Below, one piece after another: positions 1 to 8,118 of a DNA stretch of 64,000 nucleotides. The position numbers were made by a program, and so were the translations under genes. This DNA comes from CAZRUM01 sp964603435 (lineage in GTDB: Bacteria; Patescibacteriota; Patescibacteriia; Magasanikbacterales; UBA922), in assembly GCA_964603435.1 (NCBI GenBank), contig CAZRUM010000001.1, forward strand, positions 22,351 to 86,350. The letters are read 5' to 3'. Every line of letters begins with the position of its first letter. The first letter of the stretch is position 1. The notes under the pieces are model-generated. The model had not been told where the DNA came from, ran no database searches, and was given only the letters and a program-made list of their open reading frames with translations.

Positions 1-2480
1 CCAAGGCCATGTCTTTGGCTACTTCACTATCACACGGGCAGGTAACACCTACTCATGTTTTTTTGTGTCTTATAGAAGAACAAGGTTCAGTTGCCAATGA
101 AATATTACACAAATTTTCCCCAGACAAAAGATATATTGAATATTTACTTGATAAAAAACCCAGAATAAAAAAAACAGAAGGAAAAATTACCACCACCACT
201 GTTCCAGAGCTAGACAAGGACTCCAAAAAGACTTTGGAACGTGCCATGCTTTTATCTTACGAAAGAAACCACACTCACATTGGCACAGAGCATTTACTAT
301 TGTCTCTAGTATATTCCGACGATAATAATATAAAGAACATTTTAAGACAGTCTAAAATTGGAACAGAAGAAATTGAAGAATATCTAGAAAACAGCCTACA
401 AAGTACTTCAAAATTCCCCGATATTGATGAAGTGTCTGATATGATGAGTCAGTTGGAAGACAATATAAACTCAGACCAACCGATGAACCTACCTCCTCCA
501 GGTGGGATACCAGGGAAAGTTGGTTTACCAAAAACAAAGAAATCATCTGTCAGTGCGCTAGATTTATTTACCAACAATCTAACTGACAAACGAAATCAAA
601 AAAATATTGACCCAGTCATTGGTCGCGAAAAAGAAATTGAACGCGTAATAAATATTTTATCGAGAAGGACTAAAAACAATCCAGTATTGATTGGAGAACC
701 TGGGGTTGGTAAGACTGCAATTGCTGAGGGTCTAGCCAAACGAATTTCTGAAAACAAAGTACCAGATGCTCTCAGACGTAAAAAAATACTGTCTCTCGAC
801 ATGACAATGCTCATTGCAGGGACTATTTATCGTGGTGAATTTGAAGCTAGATTAAAGCAAGTTATTGATGAAGTAACAAAAAGTCCAAACTGCATTCTTT
901 TTATAGATGAACTCCACAATATTATAGGTGCTGGCTCTTCTCAAGGTGCGATGGACGCGGCCAATATTTTAAAACCAGCTCTAGCTCGTGGACAATTGCG
1001 CTGTATAGGAGCGACCACTATTGATGAGTATAAAAAACATGTCACTAGTGACCCAGCTTTGGAAAGACGCTTCCAAGCAGTCAATGTTGACGAACCAAGT
1101 TTTGATGAAACTATCCAGATTTTACAAGGTATAAAAAAATATTATGAAGATTTTCATAATGTAAAAATTTCTGACGAAGCCACCCAATCGGCAGTTGAAC
1201 TAAGTACAAAATACATTCATGATAATTTCTTACCAGACAAAGCCATTGACCTGATAGACGAAGCGGCCGCTAGCGTAAAGGTTAAAATTAAATCCAACCC
1301 TAATGAAAACAAACGTCAAAAAATTATAGATGAAATTGAAAATTCTACCATAAAAAAAGAAGACGCTATAAAACAAGAAAAATTTGACGAAGCCATGAGC
1401 TGGAAGAAAAAAACAGAGAGCTTAGAAAAGAAACTTTTATCTCTAGAAAAAGAAATTAAAAAAAGTAAAAATGGACCACGCAAAAAAGTAACAGAAAAAG
1501 ATATTGCCAGAGTCCTAGAAACTAGATTAAATATTAAGTCTGATACGATTTTAAAAAGTGATTGGGAAGAATTGGAAACTCTACCAGCCCGACTTGGCAA
1601 ACATATCTTTGGGCAAGATAAAGCCATAGAGCAAATTACAAAAACATTGAAACAATCTTATCTCGGCTTAAAGAATGAAAAAAAACCCCTAGCTTCTCTC
1701 CTTTTTGCTGGTCCCAGTGGAGTTGGTAAAACGGAACTAGCCAAAATCTTGGCCAAAGAACTCTACCATGACAAAAAAGCTCTTATCAAACTTGATATGA
1801 GTGAATTTTCCGAACAGCACAGTACTTCAAAACTACTAGGTTCCCCAGCTGGCTATATAGGACACAAAGAACGCAATCGTTTTACTGATGAAATCCGCCA
1901 GCGTCCCTACTGTGTAATCTTATTTGATGAAATTGACAAAGCCCATGGAGATGTTAATAAATTATTATTACAAATCCTAGACGAAGGTGAACTGACTGAT
2001 AGCGCAGGTAAAAAAACTTATTTTAAACATGCGGTCATAATTATGACTACAAATACTGGTTCTGAATTATTCAAATCACACGGCATTGGTTTTGGGAAAA
2101 CAGAAAAAAATAGCAAAGACAGAAATAAAAGCATAATTAGTAAATTAAAAACGGACCTATCCCCTGCCCTAATCAATCGTCTAGATAGCGTAGCCATCTT
2201 TAATCCTCTTATTCAAGACGATATAAAACAAATTGTTAAGAAAAATTTGGTAAATTTTAACGAAAAATTAAAAAACAATAATAAATTAACTATCAAGATA
2301 ACCGACAAAATTTTATCAGACTTGAGTAAAGATACTTTTAATAGTGAAGATGGTGCTCGTAATGTAGAAAGGGTCTTGCAAGACATAATCCAGGAGTCTG
2401 TTATAGACATACTTAGACAAAAACAAACCAAACAAAGCTATACCCTAAATAAAAAAGCTGGTAAATATAAACTGGTCTAG
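1..2480 (+). CDS. clpC: ClpC/ClpB-type AAA+ unfoldase (5' end outside window)
   Basis: HSP100/Clp ATPase that unfolds proteins for refolding or for degradation with a partner protease. An N-terminal Clp-N repeat (two motifs, the second around residues 90-105 counted from the ATG at 9) precedes the first AAA+ module, with Walker A GEPGVGKT near 229 and Walker B ILFIDELH near 295. A short Lys/Glu-rich coiled segment (about 455-490) is shorter than a ClpB middle domain. The second AAA+ module has GPSGVGKT near 568 and ILFDEIDKA near 636. The reading frame is open upstream of the ATG and the first Clp-N repeat seems to begin outside, so the gene is treated as 5' partial. No ClpP is visible here. 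It is followed after 2 bp by the next gene, so co-transcription is likely. Confidence 0.9.
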   Translation, partial: KAMSLATSLSHGQVTPTHVFLCLIEEQGSVANEILHKFSPDKRYIEYLLDKKPRIKKTEGKITTTTVPELDKDSKKTLERAMLLSYERNHTHIGTEHLLLSLVYSDDNNIKNILRQSKIGTEEIEEYLENSLQSTSKFPDIDEVSDMMSQLEDNINSDQPMNLPPPGGIPGKVGLPKTKKSSVSALDLFTNNLTDKRNQKNIDPVIGREKEIERVINILSRRTKNNPVLIGEPGVGKTAIAEGLAKRISENKVPDALRRKKILSLDMTMLIAGTIYRGEFEARLKQVIDEVTKSPNCILFIDELHNIIGAGSSQGAMDAANILKPALARGQLRCIGATTIDEYKKHVTSDPALERRFQAVNVDEPSFDETIQILQGIKKYYEDFHNVKISDEATQSAVELSTKYIHDNFLPDKAIDLIDEAAASVKVKIKSNPNENKRQKIIDEIENSTIKKEDAIKQEKFDEAMSWKKKTESLEKKLLSLEKEIKKSKNGPRKKVTEKDIARVLETRLNIKSDTILKSDWEELETLPARLGKHIFGQDKAIEQITKTLKQSYLGLKNEKKPLASLLFAGPSGVGKTELAKILAKELYHDKKALIKLDMSEFSEQHSTSKLLGSPAGYIGHKERNRFTDEIRQRPYCVILFDEIDKAHGDVNKLLLQILDEGELTDSAGKKTYFKHAVIIMTTNTGSELFKSHGIGFGKTEKNSKDRNKSIISKLKTDLSPALINRLDSVAIFNPLIQDDIKQIVKKNLVNFNEKLKNNNKLTIKITDKILSDLSKDTFNSEDGARNVERVLQDIIQESVIDILRQKQTKQSYTLNKKAGKYKLV

Positions 2481-2482
2481 CT

Positions 2483-2815
2483 ATGGCACAGGATTTTGAA
2501 AAACAAATGGCAGTAGCCATGAAAAAAGCTAAATTAAAAGCTCCTATTGCTCAGCCTTTTCCTGTACAAAAAAAACAAATTGAGGAAGAGTTGGAAAGTT
2601 TTAAACAATCTCTACGTGAATCTATTGAAAATAAAAATAAAGTAAACATAGAAAAATATTTAAAATTATTGTTTGAAACTAGAGCTAAACAAACTCTATT
2701 AACCATACAAAACTTTAAAAAAGAAAACTATTCTATAAGTGAATATACTATTAAAAAAGTGATTAATAACTACTACAGAGACTGTATCCGGCTAACCTTA
2801 TCTATAAAAAAATAA
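2483..2815 (+). CDS. hypothetical protein, 110 aa
   Basis: Not recognised. It is small, Lys-rich and predicted mostly helical, with no signal peptide, membrane segment or cysteine motif. It starts 2 bp after the Clp ATPase stop and ends 6 bp before the next gene, so it belongs to the same transcription unit. A role linked to the neighbouring envelope/secretion-like genes is inferred from position only. Confidence 0.7.
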   Translation: MAQDFEKQMAVAMKKAKLKAPIAQPFPVQKKQIEEELESFKQSLRESIENKNKVNIEKYLKLLFETRAKQTLLTIQNFKKENYSISEYTIKKVINNYYRDCIRLTLSIKK

Positions 2816-2821
2816 CCTAAT

Positions 2822-4129
2822 ATGCCAGACGAACCAGAACAATTAGACGAGCAAGTAGAAAAAAACTTTGCAGAAAAATTTGTTCCTGGATTCATTTCGA
2901 TTTTGTCAAAAACTTTAAAAGGTGTCCCTATATCCCAAATTAAATTAGTTAGTGAATATATAAAAGACGAAGCAGAAGAAATGGTCAAACAAATAACTAA
3001 AGATTTAGCTAAAGAAACCGCTGAAACAGAAGCACTAGAACAAACGGTCGATAGTTTTGATCAAGTGGAACAAGCAATCAAAAATTTTGGACAAGAGGAA
3101 GAAATGGACCCTGAAACAGAAATGGCTGAAGAATTAGATAAAGATTTTGATAATATTGAAAATGGAGAAGAACCAAGTGAAACCACTACAAGACCAGAAA
3201 AACCTACGGAAACAACTTCCGATAACAATCCAAAAAACGAACAACCTAAAAACACAATACCAGAAAAATCTACTGACCAACCAAACCAATCAGACAGACA
3301 AAGTAAAAGACAAACCACTCCTCAGTCTGAAACTTCAAAACCCACAAATGAACAAACGGAAAATACAACACCTGAACCAGAAAACCAGGAAGAAGCACAG
3401 ACAAAAACACCTGAAGAAAGTCAAGATGGTCAATCAGAAAATGAACCAGAAGAACAAAATCCAGCAGAAAATTCAGAGCAACCAGAACAAACCCCTGATG
3501 AAAAAGAAGAGGAGGAATATAAAAAATTTGAAGATAAACTAGACAAACAATATGATGACATAGAAAACCCCGAGGACGAGGAGGAGGAAAATAAGGAGAA
3601 TGAAAAAAAAGAAAAAAGTAAACGACAACAAATTGCAAAAATAGAAAAAAATATAGCTGAAATAGAAAATAAAACCAGAAAAACTACTGATTCTCAAATA
3701 AAAAATTACCAAAAAGAATTAAGAAAATTATCTACACAAAAAAAAGGCAAAGAAGCTCGTAAGTATTGGATCTATACAAAAATGATAGCTGCAACAGGTC
3801 AATTTATAGTTACATTAACTATTGGTATAATTATATTAATTTTAGGACTAATTGTATCCTTCACAATTATAGGTTTTATAATCGGAGTAGGGCCATTTAT
3901 GATGGAGTATGGTATCCAAATCATAGTTAAAGGATCTTTATCTTATGGTAGAAAAATGACAAAATATATAATGGAAAGAAAAAAAGTTGGAACTAAAATA
4001 AAAATATTAAACAAACAAATAAAAACTCTTTGGGGTTTTATAAAAACTATTCAAGGTACAGCTAATACTAAATTGGCCGAACGCAAAGAAAAAATGATGC
4101 AGAAAATCCAAGAATTGCAAACTAAATAA
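2822..4129 (+). CDS. membrane protein with long acidic Pro/Gln/Glu/Thr-rich region
   Basis: Not assignable to a known family by eye. Residues 1-100 are acidic and helical. Residues about 105-240 are low complexity, rich in E, P, Q, T, N and S, and probably disordered. Residues about 240-310 are charged and coiled-coil-like. One or two strongly hydrophobic segments lie near 320-375, followed by a basic helical tail. This layout of disordered linker, coiled coil, membrane anchor and basic tail suits a scaffold or tether at the membrane. It sits between the Clp ATPase genes and the propeller/DsbA/VirB2-like genes, so a part in the same envelope complex is possible but unproven. Confidence 0.75.
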   Translation: MPDEPEQLDEQVEKNFAEKFVPGFISILSKTLKGVPISQIKLVSEYIKDEAEEMVKQITKDLAKETAETEALEQTVDSFDQVEQAIKNFGQEEEMDPETEMAEELDKDFDNIENGEEPSETTTRPEKPTETTSDNNPKNEQPKNTIPEKSTDQPNQSDRQSKRQTTPQSETSKPTNEQTENTTPEPENQEEAQTKTPEESQDGQSENEPEEQNPAENSEQPEQTPDEKEEEEYKKFEDKLDKQYDDIENPEDEEEENKENEKKEKSKRQQIAKIEKNIAEIENKTRKTTDSQIKNYQKELRKLSTQKKGKEARKYWIYTKMIAATGQFIVTLTIGIIILILGLIVSFTIIGFIIGVGPFMMEYGIQIIVKGSLSYGRKMTKYIMERKKVGTKIKILNKQIKTLWGFIKTIQGTANTKLAERKEKMMQKIQELQTK

Positions 4130-4175
4130 TATTTATTATTAAATTTATAAATTTTATAAAAATTATCAAAAAAAT

Positions 4176-5515
4176 ATGCTAGACAAAAAAAAAATAATTT
4201 ACATGATCATATTTACTATATTTTGTATTGGTCTTGCTTATTTACTTTATAGGGTATTTTTTGCTCCTGAAAAAACAATAGCGCCACCAACACAAACTGG
4301 AAGTGAATTATCTCCAGGGCAATTCCCTAGTGCTGACGACAGTGATAACATACCACCTAGTGAAACAACTATAAATACATTACCAATTTCACCTACATCA
4401 CCGACGACAGAAACAGAAAGAAAAATTATCCAACCACGTATTATCACACCACAAGTCAAAAAAGAAATAGACAGCTCTATTATGAACGTAACTCGCGACA
4501 AAACAGGTAAAGCAAAATTTTATGATCAAAGTGATGGAAAATTTTACCGTCTAAATTCTAATGGTGAAATAGAAGCTTTAAGTGAAACAACTTTTTATGA
4601 TGTAGATAGTGTCACTTGGTCTAGTATTAATAACGAAGCTATCCTAGAATATCCTGATGGTTCAAATATTTATTATAATTTTGANNNNNNNNNNTTTTTC
4701 TTTGTCTGGAGACCAAGATACATTTTCTACGCTATGAAAAAGCAATTTTAGAATATCCAGATGGCTCAAATATTATTTATGACTTCGAGACACAAACCCA
4801 AGTCACTCTACCAAAACATTGGGAAGATTTTTCCTTTTCTGGAACTGGAGACAAAATTGCTGCCAAGAGCTTGGGTTTTTCCGAAGAAAACCAATGGCTC
4901 ATTACCTCTGATGCAGAGGGTAAAAACATAAAACTTATTGAACCAATGGGGGCAAATGCTGACAAAGTAGAAGTCAACTGGTCCCCTAGCAACCAAGTGG
5001 TGGCTCTATCACGCACTGGTGAAGCTTTGGGTTCAGATCGTCAACAAATTTTATTAGTTGGTTTGAATGGTGAAAATTTTCAAGGCCTTATCGTTGAAGG
5101 ACGTGGGCTAGTGGATCAATGGTCACCTCAAGGTGAAAAACTTCTTTACAGTGTTTATAATGCTCGTAATGATTATCAACCTGAATTGTGGGTAGTAAAT
5201 GCTTATGGAGATCAAATTGGAACCAATAGACGATTGTTAGGTCTAAATACTTGGGCCGACAAATGTACTTTTGAAAATGAGAGATTTGTTTACTGTGGGG
5301 TACCCAGTTTTCTAGAAACTGGAGCTGGCTTTGCTAGACAAATAGCAGATTATACTACCGATAAATTAATAAAAATAGACTTGGAAAGCGGTATAAAAAC
5401 TGAAATTCCTCTAAATAGTTCTCACACTATAGATACTATTTTCTTGGACTCGACTAATGAAAATATTTATTTTACAGACAAAAGTCAAAATGGACTTTTT
5501 AGCATAGAATTATAA
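4176..5515 (+). CDS. membrane-anchored beta-propeller-like protein, interrupted by assembly gap
   Basis: One gene is read here in two pieces around 10 N at 4685-4694. The first piece starts at 4176 with a single N-terminal membrane anchor (about residues 5-27), a Pro/Thr/Ser-rich linker, and then propeller-like repeats. The second piece is open from the gap to 5515 in another frame relative to the gap length and has WSPSNQ, WSPQGEK and similar TolB/WD40-like blade motifs. The motif EYPDGSNI occurs on both sides of the gap with different codons. This suggests either two propeller blades or an unmerged overlap between strain variants. It is likely extracytoplasmic. The exact frame across the gap cannot be known. 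Confidence 0.75.
4685..4694. other. assembly gap (10 N)
   Basis: Ten unknown bases inside the propeller-like gene. The coding frame changes by a non-multiple of three across the N run, so the printed length is a placeholder or the join is imprecise. Confidence 0.98.
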
Positions 5516-5592
5516 AGATAATTTTTTTGTAATTTTATTTTTTTCATATTTAATATATTATTAATTAGCAATTTATTTATCTCTAAAATCTT

Positions 5593-6240
5593 ATGATAAA
5601 AATAAGAACTTTATTACTCATCCTCATCCCTGCTTTTATCATCTTAGCATTGGCTATGTTTGTACGCATACTCCAATTCCAATCTATAACCCCTTCTGAA
5701 AAAGAAATTGAAAAATGGGCAGATGCTAAAAATTTTACCATCCCCCTTTACAAGGAAGACCCTATTATTGGTAACAGCAGAGTAGGTATCAATATAGTAA
5801 TATTTGAAGACTTTAATTGCGCAGCCTGTAAAGTACAAAATACATTATTAAAAAAGCTAGTCAATAAATATCCAGACAAAGTAAAAATAATCTGGAAAGG
5901 CTTATCCTCAGCAGGATTCCCCTACCCCACTGAAATGGCGCACAGCTACAGCTACTGTGCCAATGAACAAAATAAATTTATAGAATTCAAAGACTTTGCT
6001 TTTGTTAACAGTGATAATCTTTCAGAAGATACACTAAACTTAATTATAGAAAATATTGATATAAATCTAAATAAATTTGAAAAATGTCTTCAGTCAGATT
6101 CACCTGCCATTCACTTACAAAAAAACGAAATAATTGCCCAAGCACTCAATATTCAAAATATTCCTACCGCTTTTATAAATAACAAACAAATTCAAATACC
6201 ATCTTTACTTGAAGGTTGGGAAACATTATTATCATTATAA
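5593..6240 (+). CDS. DsbA/thioredoxin-like membrane-anchored oxidoreductase
   Basis: Thiol-disulfide oxidoreductase of the DsbA-like thioredoxin_4 type. An N-terminal hydrophobic anchor (about residues 5-25) places the domain outside the membrane. The active site is C76-A-A-C79 after a beta strand ending in FEDFNC. An inserted helical region and a late NIPTAFIN motif with the cis-Pro, plus a final short strand, complete the fold. The paralogous secretion-like proteins downstream (6244 and 8119) are rich in cysteines, so folding them is a reasonable inferred job. It ends 3 bp before the next start, so an operon is likely. Confidence 0.85.
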   Translation: MIKIRTLLLILIPAFIILALAMFVRILQFQSITPSEKEIEKWADAKNFTIPLYKEDPIIGNSRVGINIVIFEDFNCAACKVQNTLLKKLVNKYPDKVKIIWKGLSSAGFPYPTEMAHSYSYCANEQNKFIEFKDFAFVNSDNLSEDTLNLIIENIDINLNKFEKCLQSDSPAIHLQKNEIIAQALNIQNIPTAFINNKQIQIPSLLEGWETLLSL

Positions 6241-6243
6241 ACT

Positions 6244-8099
6244 ATGCCTGCATTCAATAATAAAAAAAAGTTATTTGGATTGTTCTTAATACTATTTTTT
6301 TTACTATCTTTTTTTAATATCGGACAGACCCAGGCAGCTAATAAAAAAGTCGCAGTTATTGGTTCCTCTACTTTTGACAGAGGTTGCAATACTCCTACTG
6401 GTTTTGTAAAAATATTAGCAAAGGAACTACCAAATTATAATTTCGTTTGTAAAGTTGGCAATGAAAAACTAGCCTTACAAAGCAAAAATTCTACATTTTT
6501 TTTAACTCAATTTCAAAATTATGTCAGTAATAAAGGATACGATGAATTATTACTTTATGCTGATCTAAATGGTCTATCTAATGCAGTTACCTTGAAAAGA
6601 TCCCAAAAAAACCTCGCCACTATTATTCAATCTGCCAAAAGCCAAGGTATGCGTGTAATTGTGGTGGGGGCTCAACCAGCCAAAGGTTATGGCAAGGTTA
6701 ATGACACATGGATAAAAAATATAAAATCTAATAACAATTTCCTGGCTACAAAACCATATAATATAGATATTTTTATTGAAGTATATAGTGTTGTTGACAA
6801 AAATAACGACGATTTTTTAGATGAAAATCTAACAACTGATAAAATTCATTTAAACCCTGACGGCAATAAAATTTTAGCCGACTTACTTCTAACTCAAGCT
6901 TATGGTACGGGAAGTACATCACAAATTCAAATTATACAAAATACAAGACCTGCCGGTGATAGCGAAAACGGTTTTCGTCTACTAGAACCACAAACAGTTA
7001 TTACACTACCTGGCTTAAACTTTACCCCCATAGATTTTGTCAAAAAATATAGTGGCATAGATGAAAGCGGTCAATATTTATTTTTTCCTTATATCGGAGA
7101 ATACTTATCAGCAATTTATAAATATGGCATAGTAGCAGGTGGTGTAGTGGCCATAGTGATGATTATTATTGCTGGTTTTCAATGGACCACCTCTGGTGGT
7201 AACGCAACTCAGACTCAAAAAGCTAGAACTAGAATCACCCAAGCTATAGCAGGCCTAATACTACTAGTTGGTTCATATTTTATACTCTACACTTTAAATC
7301 CAAACCTTGTCACTTTCAAAAATCTAAAAGTTTTATATATACCAATAGACAGCTTGGAAAGAAATGTGATTGTTAATAATGGCACTTTCAAATATACTAC
7401 ACCATCTACTGGAATTGTTGGAACTGGCTCAGCTAAAAAAATAGAAAATGAAACTTTTGATGATACTTTCAAAGCCTTTGCTAATTGTGTCGGAGCTGAC
7501 TGGAGAATTCTAAAAGCTTTTGCCTACAAAGAATCTAAGTTAAATCACACTATAGACAATAAAAGAGGATTTATAGGTCTTTTTCAAACCAATTCTAAAA
7601 ATTGCCGTGAGTCTCTAAAAAAATATCCAGCATGGGCAGCTCTATGTGGTGACATGACTAACCCAGCAGTAAACACAGCAGTCGGCGCAAAGATGCTTGG
7701 ATTAGGTATGGCTAATATTGAAAAAAGATGTGGTGATATACCAAAAAGAGATGCCGCAGCACTATTTTATCTAAATCATAACAGTGGTTATTATGCAGTT
7801 ACCTGGATAATAAAAAATGGAAATGCCTGCAAAGGTGAAATTTTTGTAAAGAAAAGCATAATTGATTTTTGGAACCAACATAAAAACGGAATACACAAAG
7901 GAAAACTTATGGGTGAAATTAGAGGTCCTTATGCTTATGCTACGGCTGACCTAACCTTACAACTAGGAGTAACAGATTTTCATGATACTTCTGGTAACAA
8001 TAACTTTGAATGCCCCTCAACGGTAGCCCTGAAGATTTTGAAAATTTTCTTAAAGCAAGAGCTTTGATCAAAAAAGGACTTGAGGTAATAAGTTCCTAA
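6244..8099 (+). CDS. SGNH + VirB2/TrbC-like module + lytic-transglycosylase-like protein (probable frameshift at 3' end)
   Basis: Multidomain envelope protein. Residues 1-30 form a signal/anchor. About 33-220 resemble an SGNH/GDSL hydrolase, with a GSS motif near the start and a late DKIHLNPDG block. About 250-365 contain two hydrophobic helices around a GGNAT turn, the pattern of VirB2/TrbC-type pilin-like modules. About 405-545 resemble a soluble lytic transglycosylase, with KESKLN carrying the likely catalytic Glu. The first frame stops at 8067, but a +1 shift near 8010-8020 continues as PEDFENFLKARALIKKGLE to TAA at 8097-8099. A frameshift or sequencing error near the end is therefore likely. 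It is paralogous to the next gene in the VirB2-like module. Confidence 0.8.
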
Positions 8100-8118
8100 T
8101 TATAAATAATCAATCAAT

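Noticed and set aside
3147..3638. ORFs in other frames and on the reverse strand across the acidic gene 2822-4129
   Set aside because: They arise from the repetitive Glu/Pro/Gln codons of the real gene; no start signals and highly biased composition.
8065..8067. TGA reassigned to glycine as in Gracilibacteria
   Set aside because: scpA ends in TGA overlapping the scpB start, and the long genes have no internal TGA, so TGA is a stop.
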